NCBI RefSeq assembly: GCF_009725235.1
Contig: NZ_WJFC01000268.1
Coordinates: forward strand, 1-16,467
Origin: Scytonema sp. UIC 10036
Lineage (GTDB): Bacteria > Cyanobacteriota > Cyanobacteriia > Cyanobacteriales > Nostocaceae
DNA length: 16,467 nt
Direction of reading: 5' to 3'
Below the pieces are notes generated by a model that saw nothing but the letters and a program-made list of their open reading frames with translations, made no database searches and was not told the DNA's origin. The translations under genes were made by a program, and so were the position numbers. Numbering within the stretch: position 1 is the first letter of the stretch; each line of letters starts with the position of its first letter. Below, piece after piece: positions 1-7,902 of this stretch.

Positions 1-7
1 GGGCGTT

Positions 8-343
8 TTAAAATGGAATTTCGTAATAGTCTATTTTTGTATTAAAACTTCGTGCTGCAATTTTTAATTTAGAATCAATTTTGATAGACTTTTCTGACTC
101 TAAATTAATTATCGAATCTTCTCCCAGTTTAATTTCTAGCGTTTCAACCCCTTTATTAAAAAAAACTGAATAAATTCTATGAGGATTGCTTTCTGATATA
201 TTTACCCACTCATTGTTTTGAAAATAGGTGTTACTTAAAAGATAAATGTCGTTTCTTTTAAGCTTTATTTTATGCTTAAAGATTTCGACATAATCTTGTG
301 GGACATAAATAGGCATACCAGATAAATCGTACAAAATTGCCAT
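8..343 (-). CDS. Hypothetical protein, 111 aa
   Basis: I do not recognise this protein. It is 111 residues, soluble-looking, with no signal peptide or membrane segment, and alternating hydrophobic and charged residues that suggest a mostly beta fold (for example the stretches VETLEIKLGED and KSIKIDSKLKI). It starts at an ATG without a clear Shine-Dalgarno sequence. It is the last gene visible on the leftward arm, downstream of the terminase genes, but a hairpin at 383-408 separates it from the gene before it, so it may have its own promoter. In a phage a gene here could encode a virion or head-joining protein, but nothing in the sequence shows this. Confidence 0.6.
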   Translation of the reverse strand: MAILYDLSGMPIYVPQDYVEIFKHKIKLKRNDIYLLSNTYFQNNEWVNISESNPHRIYSVFFNKGVETLEIKLGEDSIINLESEKSIKIDSKLKIAARSFNTKIDYYEIPF

Positions 344-371
344 ACATTTGTAACTTAAGTTTATTCTATTT

Positions 372-408
372 TAATTAAAAGTATCCCCTCTTAGTAATCA
401 GAGGGGAT
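372..408 (-). terminator. Probable Rho-independent terminator after the 178-aa gene
   Basis: A perfect 9-bp stem (ATCCCCTCT at 383-391 with AGAGGGGAT at 400-408) encloses an 8-nt loop. Read leftward it is followed by ACTTTTAATT, a moderately T-rich tail. It lies 13 bp beyond the stop codon of the leftward 178-residue gene and would end the terminase transcript. Confidence 0.6.
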
Positions 409-420
409 GACACAGAAAGA

Positions 421-957
421 TTAACCAATTCCTTGGATTGGGTTTTGTCCCACTCCTATCTCGCTTCTTTTGAGTTCAATTTTTGCACACGCTACCAATA
501 TGCTATTTATTTGCGAATTTTGACATTCTAAAGAATATGAATTTAAGAATGTTTCAAACCTTTTTATTAGCTTTTCATCAATTATTAAGGTTTTGTCATT
601 CAACAGTCCCTTAAACATGACAATTTCATTCGCTGGAATAAAATCTACTCCTCCATTTCTTAAATTTATTTGATTTTGCAAAGATGGCAGATTATTGATG
701 AAAATTTTGTGAGCACTAAAATACTTTTTTGTATCTTGTACATCTTTTTTTAAATTGTCAATTGAGATTGGACGGGTAACAATTTCAATTAAGCTCCACG
801 TATAACAAAATTCAGCGTGCAATGACATTGGAACCCCTATGTATCCTGAAATCTGTCTCTCCAATCCTAAGAAACTCATTGAATATTCTTTCTCATCTGC
901 ATAAATTCCAACTAATCTCTTAATAAAATTTCTATTTTCGCCAGTAGGGATCGACAT
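421..957 (-). CDS. Hypothetical protein downstream of terminase, 178 aa
   Basis: I do not recognise this protein. It is 178 residues with mixed charge, one short hydrophobic helix-like segment near residues 50-62 and no signal peptide. The ATG overlaps the last 26 bp of the large terminase gene, which suggests translational coupling and one transcript with it. An AAGG about 11 nt upstream is a weak ribosome binding site. In tailed phages the gene after the large terminase is often portal, but at 178 residues and with no portal-like features this is not one. Its place in the packaging operon is the only functional hint. A terminator-like hairpin follows directly. Confidence 0.65.
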   Translation of the reverse strand: MSIPTGENRNFIKRLVGIYADEKEYSMSFLGLERQISGYIGVPMSLHAEFCYTWSLIEIVTRPISIDNLKKDVQDTKKYFSAHKIFINNLPSLQNQINLRNGGVDFIPANEIVMFKGLLNDKTLIIDEKLIKRFETFLNSYSLECQNSQINSILVACAKIELKRSEIGVGQNPIQGIG

Positions 958-2443
958 CTAAAAAAGTACCTTTTTTTTGATTATAAAATGGTGTTGCTGA
1001 CAATGCGAATGCTAGCGACATTATGCAATCATCGTGCTTGCCGCTAGCAGCTTCTAGCTTAGCACCTTGACGCCTAAAATTTAACATCTCATTGATTAGT
1101 TCGGAGTTGTGAGGATACTCAAGAATTTCTCTTTCAAGAGCTAGCACAACAGAGCCAATCATTGAATTCTTTGTATCTTGGTTAGTTTTGATAGCTTCAA
1201 AACTAATGTCTTTACTCATTCTACAAAGTTGCTCCAAGTAAAGCTGCCCAACGCCACCAGTGACCTCAATCCCAACTTTCTTAGGTTTATATTTACCAAT
1301 CAATTCATTAATCTGGTAAATATTAAAATCGCTGGTTTGTTGTTTTCTTCTATAAATATTAACTACCGAATATCTGTTATTCTTATGTTTCAAAATAATA
1401 AAAACTGTGTAATCGTTACCCGTGGTTGAGCAATCTAAACCGCAATAATATTCAGCGTTTTCATCAGGTTCTTTTTCCCAATTGCCAATAGCGTTACGTC
1501 GAACTAACTCGGAATTGAAAACAGCAACCGCGCTATCAACAAATCTTAAGTCATATTCGCGTGACACAGTTTCTTCATCGGTACCATCTTGTTCTAACCG
1601 ATATTCTAGATAATTGGGAATTTTGCTATAAATTGGATGTGCTGTCCAGTGCAGAATAAGCTTACAGCAATTTGCTCTATCAACAAACCAAAAGACTCCA
1701 GGAATATCTTTATAAAGCTTGCCCTCTGCTACTCGCTTGGCTAATTCTTCGACATCTTCATCATTGTTCTCGTTGAGCTTCGACCAATACCATCCACTTT
1801 TAGCGCTGGGAGTACTGACTATAAACTTCTGAACATTCTTAGACAATGCGCTCGATGGACTGCTAGCAGCGTAGATTTGTTCTATATTATCAACAAAAGC
1901 GCTTTCATCGAACAGAAAACCTGTAGCACTATCTAGTGACCTTGACCCTTCTCTAGAGCTATTTTTAAAGTAAATATCGCCACAGTTTTTAATTTTTAAA
2001 TATCCAACATTATCGTTTTCGGCAACTGCATAATCGGGAATTGAATTCAGCATTTGACGAACTCTACGAGAGATAGCACTAGCATCTTCACTATTTCTCA
2101 TGAAAAGAATACTGCTAGCAGCCGGATTAATACAGGCGTCATGCAAGAATTTAGACCCTATCGCCTGTGTTACTCCCAACTGACGCGATTTTAGAACAAC
2201 TATATTTGGGTATTTTTGAGCCAAATTAATCAGCAATTTTTGGTAGTCATACAGTTCAAACTTGACCATTGCGCCCCCGCTTCTGATAGTGGTGAGACTG
2301 GTAAAATTTTCCCAATCTCTAGGCAATGGCTTAAGCAGCGAACCGCTTTCCAATTCACATTTAGCTTGCCTCAAATTCTGCAATAGGGGATTGCTGCTCT
2401 GTAGTGCGATCGCGCCGCGCTTCGCGTAGTTTTTCCAATTCAT
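932..2443 (-). CDS. terL: Phage terminase, large subunit (ATPase and nuclease)
   Basis: The large terminase is the motor that drives phage DNA into the prohead and cuts it into packaged lengths. Both domains are complete in the 503 residues. In the ATPase domain a deviant Walker A lies at residues 84-93 (LKSRQLGVTQ, with the lysine at the front of the loop as in some terminases), Walker B with its catalytic glutamate at 176-180 (FLFDE), and the coupling motif STPSAKSG at 210-217. In the RNase H-like nuclease domain the acidic residues are D337 (GLDCS), E393 (IEVTG) and D471/D472 (HDD). The start overlaps the small-subunit gene by 83 bp. An internal ATG at 2269 has a G-rich upstream sequence, but starting there would lose the N-terminal lead-in to the ATPase fold, so I keep the longer form. 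It shows that the element is phage-derived or still a phage. Confidence 0.92.
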   Translation of the reverse strand: MNWKNYAKRGAIALQSSNPLLQNLRQAKCELESGSLLKPLPRDWENFTSLTTIRSGGAMVKFELYDYQKLLINLAQKYPNIVVLKSRQLGVTQAIGSKFLHDACINPAASSILFMRNSEDASAISRRVRQMLNSIPDYAVAENDNVGYLKIKNCGDIYFKNSSREGSRSLDSATGFLFDESAFVDNIEQIYAASSPSSALSKNVQKFIVSTPSAKSGWYWSKLNENNDEDVEELAKRVAEGKLYKDIPGVFWFVDRANCCKLILHWTAHPIYSKIPNYLEYRLEQDGTDEETVSREYDLRFVDSAVAVFNSELVRRNAIGNWEKEPDENAEYYCGLDCSTTGNDYTVFIILKHKNNRYSVVNIYRRKQQTSDFNIYQINELIGKYKPKKVGIEVTGGVGQLYLEQLCRMSKDISFEAIKTNQDTKNSMIGSVVLALEREILEYPHNSELINEMLNFRRQGAKLEAASGKHDDCIMSLAFALSATPFYNQKKGTFLDVDPYWRK

Positions 2444-2870
2444 CTATTTGTTCTGTTACTTGGTCAATTCCTAGTGCCGCTTGTTTTAATTCAACTCCCA
2501 GCGCTAGCGCCTCAGCCCCCAATTTTAAATTGCTGCCTATCCGGGCTGGAGAGATATCTTCCACTGATAAATGATTAATGGCTTCTTCCACTTTTTGAAT
2601 ATAAACATAAGCTGTGTTAAAAATAAGGTCAGCGCTTTCATTAAATCGCTGTCTAAATGAATTTAAATCGTTTGTAAGTCTTTCTTCGGTGTGTTGGTGC
2701 AGAGCTTTACTAGCAGCTTCTAAAGTCGCCTCTACAGCCTCCTTAAAGTCATCTCTCCTTTTTAATCGCTGCACCCACGAACGCGATTTACCAAAATGTT
2801 CAGCAACACTTTGTTCTGACGCGCCATTAGCAATTAATTCTGCTGCTTTTAATTCTTCTGTGTTTAGCAC
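2361..2870 (-). CDS. terS: Probable terminase small subunit (HTH DNA-recognition protein)
   Basis: This 169-residue protein begins with a helix-turn-helix at about residues 5-37 (ELIANGASEQSVAEHFGKSR, then SWVQRLKRR), followed by long helices at about 45-100 and 118-155 that could form the oligomeric core. The size, the N-terminal HTH and the position immediately before terL are typical of small terminase subunits, which recognise the packaging site and regulate the large subunit. The start is GTG. Its C-terminal 27 codons overlap terL, and that overlap contains a HIP1 site. A generic phage HTH protein is the alternative; gene order makes terS the better call. Confidence 0.75.
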   Translation of the reverse strand: MLNTEELKAAELIANGASEQSVAEHFGKSRSWVQRLKRRDDFKEAVEATLEAASKALHQHTEERLTNDLNSFRQRFNESADLIFNTAYVYIQKVEEAINHLSVEDISPARIGSNLKLGAEALALGVELKQAALGIDQVTEQIDELEKLREARRDRTTEQQSPIAEFEAS

Positions 2871-2919
2871 GATTTTATAAACTTATCAATATGATTCAAT
2901 TTTAACGAAAAAACGAATC

Positions 2920-2955
2920 AACTTGAGTCAAAAATAATTCATTCTGACTCAAGTT
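2920..2955 (-). terminator. Inverted repeat, probable terminator before terS
   Basis: AACTTGAGTCA (2920-2930) and TGACTCAAGTT (2945-2955) form a perfect 11-bp stem around a 14-nt AT-rich loop. Read leftward, the stem is followed by GATTCGTTTTTTCG. It lies between the coiled-coil gene and terS, so it could end or attenuate the upstream transcript, and the terminase genes would then need a promoter in 2871-2915. The opposite side also has a T run (TTCTATTTTTTT), so it could act in both directions. The stem TTGAGTCA/TGACTCAA could instead be an operator. Confidence 0.5.
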
Positions 2956-2979
2956 TGTTCTATTTTTTTAACCTAACAA

Positions 2980-3540
2980 TCAAATACCTTCTTTCTCGAT
3001 TAATCTACGAGTAACTGTGTCCGGGTCTTCTAATTGCATCAGTTCATAAATCGCGTTAATTTGTGGTTTTTGCTGTTGAATCCCATATGAAGTTTTTAAA
3101 AATTCTTCATTGGCTGTGACAATATCTTCAATGGAAACTTTACCATCACGAATTTGCTGATAAAAAGCCTCTGATTGAGCTAATTGAGCTTTTTGGTAGT
3201 CGCCGTAAGTTTCAAAATCGGAGTAATTGAGTTGTTGAGGCAGGTTCTGTTCTTGTCTCAATTCCTCGCTTCTTTGTCGCTCGCGCACCTGCCTAGCTAA
3301 TTCTAATTCGCGTATTTCCTTTTGCTTATAATAATCAGATTGTTGTTGATTAAACAATTCAGATGCTTCCCTATTTTCTCTAGATTGTTCATTTAATTTT
3401 TGCAATCTAGATTGCATTTCAGCCATCTCATCAGCCAATTGCTGTAATTCTTTTGGTAATTCGTTCATGATAGTTTCTTTTTCTTTAATGATAATATTTT
3501 TGGTAGACGCACCTAGCTTCTTAGAAGTACTGGTCTCCAT
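2980..3540 (-). CDS. Coiled-coil protein of unknown function, 186 aa
   Basis: I do not recognise this protein. Residues about 25-105 are very rich in E, Q, K and R with heptad-like spacing (for example LQQLADEMAEMQSRLQKL), so a long coiled coil is likely. The C-terminal third is a mixed helical region ending in RRLIEKEGI. No membrane segment or enzyme motif is visible. The ATG at 3540 overlaps the end of the primase-helicase gene by 20 bp, suggesting coupling. A second in-frame ATG at 3468 (MNELPKEL) would remove an atypical 24-residue lead and is a fair alternative start. By place, between replication and terminase genes, a scaffold or accessory packaging role is possible but not shown. Confidence 0.65.
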   Translation of the reverse strand: METSTSKKLGASTKNIIIKEKETIMNELPKELQQLADEMAEMQSRLQKLNEQSRENREASELFNQQQSDYYKQKEIRELELARQVRERQRSEELRQEQNLPQQLNYSDFETYGDYQKAQLAQSEAFYQQIRDGKVSIEDIVTANEEFLKTSYGIQQQKPQINAIYELMQLEDPDTVTRRLIEKEGI

Positions 3541-6529
3541 AAATGGAGATTCTTATTCTTTGAGTCCCGATAAAATCTGCTTTTTCATCAGAATTCAATA
3601 CTCTGACAGCAACTTTGTTCGGGATTTTCTCTTTTTCAATTTTTAAGATTTCTGCCAATACCCAATTATTTTTATATTGACAGAAAATGTTATCTCCCTC
3701 ATGTAACTCCTCTATTGAAGGAGTTTTGTAGTCAGGAGAATTACAATCAATTGTTGTTATTTCTGGCTGGGACTGAGATTGCATTTCTGTTGGAGTTGTT
3801 TTTACAACGTTTGTTTGTGGTTCTGGTGTTGGTGGTTCTGGTTCTGGTGGGTGGGAGTTCGGATCGAATTCTTCAAATTCTTGCAATCCCCCTTCTCGGC
3901 AGAAAGCTTTGCGACACACCCACACTGTATCTAATCCTTGGCGTTCGCTTTCAAATAAATTGGGAACTACTAATCCTAAATTCTTCCAATGCGCTGGAAT
4001 GTTAACAATACGACCGTTTTCCCGTTTTTGGCTTCTTGCAACATGGTGATTGGGCAGAGTGTTTTTCAATCGACTGACAAATTTAGTTTCAGCCATTGGG
4101 GAAAAACCATTAGCTTTACAGTACGACACGTACCAAGAATGTAGTTCATGGTTTTCGTAAGAGATTTTACTGTTGTGTTCGGGGCGTAAGCATCTATCCA
4201 AGAAAGCTTTAACCGAATCTGATTGAATAGCTTGCTCTCTCTGAATTTCAGCTATCTTTTGATTTGCAGCAGCATTTATAATTGTTCGGTCTCTTTCTTC
4301 TTTAGGCATCGCCAATGCCCAGCTTATGATATCCGATCTCACCTCTTTCAACCTTGCCTTTAAAGTTGGGTCAGGGCTACCTTGTCGTGGTTTCAATGGC
4401 AAAGGTATAGCTCTTCGTGTCCAGCCGTCTCCCGCGAATTCAATGCTTAAGTGCTCGACGCTAGCTAGAGCAAAGCGGCAAAACCATCTTTTCTCATAGC
4501 TGCTGCTGCTATATAAAGATCGACCTGATAGAGAACCGTTGTCAACCAATTCGTAAAACGAACGCAAGTTTGACGCTCTACCGCCCATGTCGGGAAACGA
4601 AACAAATCGAGCACCAGTTAAATTCTGATGTCTTCCCTCTGGTCTGGAAATATCGTCAAAAGAAGTGATTGACCGTCTGTTTTCCTCTCCGAAAAATGAC
4701 CCGATTACTTCCAAAAATGTACCCTTACCGCTTCCACTTTGACCCACTAATGAGACAAAATAGCCATATAAGGCACTAGGATCGACATACATTGAGCAGA
4801 CTGCCCGAATCAAATCCAAGAACTCTTCACCAAAAGCTCTGTTCACAAAATCTTTGAATATTTCAGGACAAGGCGTATTTTTGACGTATTTAGCGTCAAT
4901 TCTATTTGTTAGGTAATGCTCTCTGCTGTGAGGTAATTCTTCTCCTGTTACAACATTTAAAGTGCAATTTTGGAAACAGATTAGGTGGTTGTTCTTAATC
5001 TTGTTGGGGTCTTTGGTTAATGCCTTGAGACAAAATTTAAACGCACTAGTAGCGTATTTATTTTCCCCGAACTTATACACTTTTACGTACTCGTCGTCAA
5101 CAACCGTTACTTTGTAAAGTTGTCTTGTTTTTTGAGCTACTAAATGTTCCACGTAATCATCAGATTGATGCTCCCAATACCCATTGCCTGTGTACTTGAA
5201 AAAAGCTTTATTGATTACAACCCAATCGCCCTCACCATCTTCAAACAAAGACTTTAAAACAGCTTCATCTGCTGTTGTGGTGACTAAATTGAGGTCTTCA
5301 CTATCTTTTGACCCTTGGTTATCAGAAGATTTTTTTTGCTTCTCCTGTCTTCTTAAAATATCTGATTTTGCTGGCTCAGGACAAAGAGAAATAAATAATT
5401 CTCTATCCAATCTACAAACAATCTTCCAGCATCCCAGGTCGCTATCTTTGTTCCACACCGAAGGGTGACACGTGCTGGGCTTCACGCTTTGTAAAATTCG
5501 GGGAATTCGCTCCTCATCTATCCCCAATGACTTAGCCGCAAAATTAACTAATTCATCAGCATCGCTAAAATAGGGAATTTTGTTAGCGTGGCACCAATTC
5601 ACCCATCCGCAAGCATCGCGATATAAAGCTGTTAGTCCTTTGCTTCTATCGCCCTGATACTTTTCTTCTACAAAATCGATATCACCGCTTAGAATTTTTT
5701 GTGAATTGCTGCTAATTAATTCGCCTAGTTGAAGACTTGAATTGCTTGTTGGTGCAGGAGCAGCAGCTTGAGTTGTTGGTGCGGCAGAAGTGATAGAGAT
5801 TACCTTTTTGTTTTTCTCCTCATTTTTACTGGGGTAGATATTGATGGATTCGAGCGATTCTATTTCTATAGGGACAGCACGATTAATTATTTCATAAGCC
5901 TTCCCAGAAGCATTTGTCGTGGGAGCTAACACAATGAATCGACCAGACCCCAAAATTTCCCCCCTCCTTATGCCATCACTAAAGCAGAAATTGGTAAAAC
6001 TAGGTTTCGAGGTAAGCTTTACCCCAATGTGGTAGCCGCCGCTTGGAGACCTTTCAAGATAAGATTCCTTTAATTGTGGAAATTCCTCTAGATATTTCTT
6101 AAAGAATTTTTCACATTCTTCTACTGATTCATAATTTTTGGCATCAACATCGATCCAATAGATATTGCCCCATCCGCCTAGTGTGCCAATGCCGTTTGCG
6201 GGATTAGCGAACCACTTTTTATATTCTTCGTTGGTTGGCAGCTTGGCAAAATAATTGCTATGAGAGATGAGGTGAGGAGTATTATTCTCATCAAGCCAGC
6301 TAGGGTTTTTTCCACAGTAAGCTGGTTTTGGTGTAACTCCATCTTCTTCATATTTAATATTGCCTTTCTTATCTTTTTGCGGATATTTGAAGGAGTCTTG
6401 TTTAGGTGCGACGGTCAAGGCTGGTAATCCGCAATTATTTAAAAGCTTCCAAGTTTCGCGCAACTCGTCCCGGTTTAGCGCTGGGAAAGAGAGGATATTG
6501 TCGGAAGGTTGAATATCTGGTGCAAACAT
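3521..6529 (-). CDS. Primase-polymerase / SF3 helicase replication protein
   Basis: This 1002-residue protein is the likely replication initiator. Residues about 20-225 form a bifunctional primase-polymerase (Prim-pol) domain: IDVDA at 126-130 gives the metal-binding DxD (D127, D129), and SGGYH at 163-167 the conserved histidine. A Pro/Ala/Ser linker follows at 250-265. Residues about 560-710 are a D5-type superfamily 3 helicase with Walker A GQSGSGKGT (596-604), Walker B-like FVSFPD (642-647) and motif C near FALASVEH (686-693). Residues about 770-850 look like the winged-helix domain that often ends phage primases. A proline-rich hinge (893-904) leads to a small beta-rich tail (935-1002), perhaps an SH3/Tudor-like fold. 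The ribosome binding site GGAGG lies 8 nt before the ATG, overlapping the end of the upstream gene. The architecture is like that of multifunctional primase-helicases such as RepA of the linear phage-plasmid N15. Confidence 0.9.
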   Translation of the reverse strand: MFAPDIQPSDNILSFPALNRDELRETWKLLNNCGLPALTVAPKQDSFKYPQKDKKGNIKYEEDGVTPKPAYCGKNPSWLDENNTPHLISHSNYFAKLPTNEEYKKWFANPANGIGTLGGWGNIYWIDVDAKNYESVEECEKFFKKYLEEFPQLKESYLERSPSGGYHIGVKLTSKPSFTNFCFSDGIRRGEILGSGRFIVLAPTTNASGKAYEIINRAVPIEIESLESINIYPSKNEEKNKKVISITSAAPTTQAAAPAPTSNSSLQLGELISSNSQKILSGDIDFVEEKYQGDRSKGLTALYRDACGWVNWCHANKIPYFSDADELVNFAAKSLGIDEERIPRILQSVKPSTCHPSVWNKDSDLGCWKIVCRLDRELFISLCPEPAKSDILRRQEKQKKSSDNQGSKDSEDLNLVTTTADEAVLKSLFEDGEGDWVVINKAFFKYTGNGYWEHQSDDYVEHLVAQKTRQLYKVTVVDDEYVKVYKFGENKYATSAFKFCLKALTKDPNKIKNNHLICFQNCTLNVVTGEELPHSREHYLTNRIDAKYVKNTPCPEIFKDFVNRAFGEEFLDLIRAVCSMYVDPSALYGYFVSLVGQSGSGKGTFLEVIGSFFGEENRRSITSFDDISRPEGRHQNLTGARFVSFPDMGGRASNLRSFYELVDNGSLSGRSLYSSSSYEKRWFCRFALASVEHLSIEFAGDGWTRRAIPLPLKPRQGSPDPTLKARLKEVRSDIISWALAMPKEERDRTIINAAANQKIAEIQREQAIQSDSVKAFLDRCLRPEHNSKISYENHELHSWYVSYCKANGFSPMAETKFVSRLKNTLPNHHVARSQKRENGRIVNIPAHWKNLGLVVPNLFESERQGLDTVWVCRKAFCREGGLQEFEEFDPNSHPPEPEPPTPEPQTNVVKTTPTEMQSQSQPEITTIDCNSPDYKTPSIEELHEGDNIFCQYKNNWVLAEILKIEKEKIPNKVAVRVLNSDEKADFIGTQRIRISIYGDQYF

Positions 6530-6530
6530 C

Positions 6531-6917
6531 TTACTTTCCTCCCGTTATTTTTTTTGCGTATTTGGCAATATTCAAACGAACTGAATCCGGAACCTTTCCG
6601 CCCTCAGCCTCGAAGTAGGCGCGATCGCGCAAAACTAACAAATCTTCTAGCGCTTCAGCCTCGCCAATCCTTCCTCTCAACTTAAAGGATTCTGCAAATC
6701 CAGTAAACGCCGTTACAAGATAATCGCTCTGTTCCTTAATCTGCTTGGCGCTTAAACCATTCTCACGCCCCAGCCTCTCAGCATGGAACTTAAGCCAGCA
6801 AGTGCGATCGCGCCTATTTTTGCTAGAATTAGAATAGTTAGCCTGTCTAACTATTTCGTCAATTTCATCAAGTTTAAATTCTTTCCAAGTCATCGGTAAC
6901 ACCAAAATGAGTTGCAT
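6531..6917 (-). CDS. Hypothetical protein coupled to the replication gene, 128 aa
   Basis: I do not recognise this protein. It is 128 residues, mostly helical and basic, with no membrane segment. One nucleotide separates its stop from the primase-helicase ATG, and the primase ribosome binding site lies in its last codons, so the two are almost certainly co-translated. AAGGGG lies 11-12 nt before the chosen ATG. An in-frame ATG nine codons in (MTWKEFKL, at 6893) is an alternative. The C-terminal segment (GGKVPDSVRLNIAKYAKKITGGK) is basic and could contact DNA. A role as replication accessory factor is suggested only by the neighbourhood. Two HIP1 sites lie within it. Confidence 0.65.
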   Translation of the reverse strand: MQLILVLPMTWKEFKLDEIDEIVRQANYSNSSKNRRDRTCWLKFHAERLGRENGLSAKQIKEQSDYLVTAFTGFAESFKLRGRIGEAEALEDLLVLRDRAYFEAEGGKVPDSVRLNIAKYAKKITGGK

Positions 6918-6923
6918 TTTCAG

Positions 6924-7077
6924 TGTTGCCCCTTAAAATCCCCTACTTCCACATTTGCGCTTAGGTTAAAAAAACGATAAGCTTGTCTTAGTAAAAATAA
7001 TATAAAAGTGAAAGCTTTTTTGTTGTCTTACGTTTCGAGTGGGGCAACATATTTTTTTTGCGGGACACGAAGCGTAA
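6924..7077. promoter_or_regulatory. Upstream region of the replication operon with inverted repeats
   Basis: TGTTGCCCC at 6924-6932 is repeated in opposite orientation as GGGGCAACA at 7041-7049. Around the second copy, CTTACGTTTCG (about 7027-7037) pairs 10 of 11 with CGAAGCGTAAG (about 7067-7077). The spacer is AT-rich with several T and A runs. I could not pick a convincing -35/-10 pair. The paired TGTTGCCCC boxes, one just before the ribosome binding site of the 128-residue gene, could be operators for one of the small regulators encoded upstream. Confidence 0.35.
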
Positions 7078-7098
7078 GTTAAGCAGAGAATACCACAA

Positions 7099-7263
7099 CT
7101 AGGATGCTAACTGTGAGTCATCTACACCTAAAAATGAAAGCAGTGCCAATCGAGCCAATTTAGCCTTAGTCAGCCCGCGTCGTTCAGCCTCTGCGGTGAC
7201 ATCAATTTCAACTGGCTCTCTAAAAGTGACCATTTTTTCAGTTGTTGTCTTTGGTTTTCGCAT
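7099..7263 (-). CDS. Small RHH-like DNA-binding protein, 54 aa
   Basis: Read from the ATG at 7263 this is a 54-residue basic protein. The core has the pattern of a ribbon-helix-helix regulator (Arc/CopG type): a short strand (EKMVTFREPVEIDV), then helix A (TAEAERRGL) and helix B (TKAKLARLALLSFLGV). Such proteins dimerise and bind operators through the strand. A longer frame reaches a TTG at 7329, but the extra 22 codons contain TTGACT and TATAGG sequences that look like promoter, so I prefer the short form. It sits at the head of the replication operon and could repress it through the TGTTGCCCC or TTGCAA repeats. Repressor, copy-control protein and antitoxin are all possible; no toxin gene is adjacent. 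Confidence 0.6.
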   Translation of the reverse strand: MRKPKTTTEKMVTFREPVEIDVTAEAERRGLTKAKLARLALLSFLGVDDSQLAS

Positions 7264-7329
7264 AGCAATTTCGATTTCCCTATAAAAGAGTATTCCAACT
7301 ATTTTTAAGTCAATGCCCCTTTTTTGCAA

Positions 7330-7497
7330 AAAAAAAGATTTCTTTTATCAGAATGTAGCATATTTTTTTAGAGCGCGATTGCTGGAATGCTTGGTGTGTC
7401 TACTATAGCATTATGTATTACGTGTAATATGAGTAAACAACAATACACGTGTTGAGTGCGATCGCATTCCTTATATATAGTGGTGCGATCGCGCTTA
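7330..7497. promoter_or_regulatory. Intergenic region with small palindromes and two HIP1 sites
   Basis: This 168-bp gap between the two small RHH-like genes holds TATTAC-GT-GTAATA (7416-7429), the 8-bp palindrome ACACGTGT (7445-7452) and two HIP1 octamers 27 bp apart (7458 and 7485). Its left edge should contain the promoter of the 54-residue regulator. I saw no ORF and no clear terminator. Confidence 0.3.
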
Positions 7498-7698
7498 TCA
7501 TATGCCTTTCGATTCAAAAAATTCACGCAAGATATTTTCAAGCGCCTGACTGTTATCTAGCTTATTGTCAACACAGTAAATTTTGAATTTTTTAAGCAAC
7601 TCATTCGGGATGAGTCCTCGCAGCATAGTGTAATTGGGGTCGTTTTTCTTATCCGTCACGGTCGTAGCAACATTTATACATAGCAACTCTATATCCAT
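7498..7698 (-). CDS. RHH transcriptional regulator, 66 aa
   Basis: The second half of this 66-residue protein fits a ribbon-helix-helix fold well: strand at about 23-30 (YTMLRGLI), helix A at 31-46 (PNELLKKFKIYCVDNK) and helix B at 48-64 (DNSQALENILREFFESK). RHH proteins serve as repressors, antitoxins, or centromere-binding partners in plasmid partition. AAGGAAG lies about 7 nt before the ATG, a good ribosome binding site. Its own upstream region is packed with TTGCAA palindromes and its best promoter candidate lies inside them, so autorepression is likely. No ParA-type ATPase is next to it, which argues against a simple partition pair. Confidence 0.7.
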   Translation of the reverse strand: MDIELLCINVATTVTDKKNDPNYTMLRGLIPNELLKKFKIYCVDNKLDNSQALENILREFFESKGI

Positions 7699-7724
7699 TA
7701 TTTCACTTCCTTACAAAAAATGTT

Positions 7725-7833
7725 GTTGCTAGGTTGCAACATTGCAACCTATTTGCTATATTAGCAACTAGGATTGCAAGTTGCAATGTTGCAACCTGCA
7801 ACTTGCAATTCAACTTTTAATCCAAATTGCAAT
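7725..7833. promoter_or_regulatory. Divergent operator cluster of nested TTGCAA palindromes
   Basis: Seven TTGCAA cores lie within 110 bp, at 7734, 7742, 7774, 7781, 7789, 7803 and 7827. They are arranged as nested inverted repeats: AGGTTGCAA-CA-TTGCAACCT (7731-7750), flanked by GTTGCTA/TAGCAAC (7725-7731 and 7762-7768); then a 13-bp stem ATTGCAAGTTGCA/TGCAACTTGCAAT (7773-7785 and 7797-7809) whose loop holds a further palindrome GTTGCAAC (7788-7795); then ATTGCAAT (7826-7833). The cluster lies between the leftward RHH gene and the rightward HTH gene, the position expected of a two-way switch. It could instead be a partition centromere. Confidence 0.7.
7758..7786 (-). promoter_or_regulatory. 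Candidate leftward promoter inside the operator cluster
   Basis: Read leftward, TTGCAA (7786-7781) and TAATAT (7763-7758) are separated by exactly 17 bp, matching four of six bases at each of the -35 and -10 elements. The -35 coincides with one TTGCAA core, so a protein bound there would block transcription of the RHH gene. Confidence 0.4.
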
Positions 7834-7902
7834 ACAGCAAATCGTTAAAAGTCGGTTACAGTAAGCGTTCTACCTATTACAACTAATCAAAGAGATTCAA
7901 AC

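Noticed and set aside
1..40. A second telomere at the left edge
   Set aside because: No palindrome and no TAACCAGTTA box is present there; the left edge simply cuts the element.
1178..1429. A rightward 83-codon frame inside the large terminase gene
   Set aside because: It is a shadow of terL, which carries all expected motifs on the other strand.
7264..7329. Upstream extension of the small RHH-like gene from a TTG
   Set aside because: The extra codons look like promoter sequence and add residues outside the RHH core.
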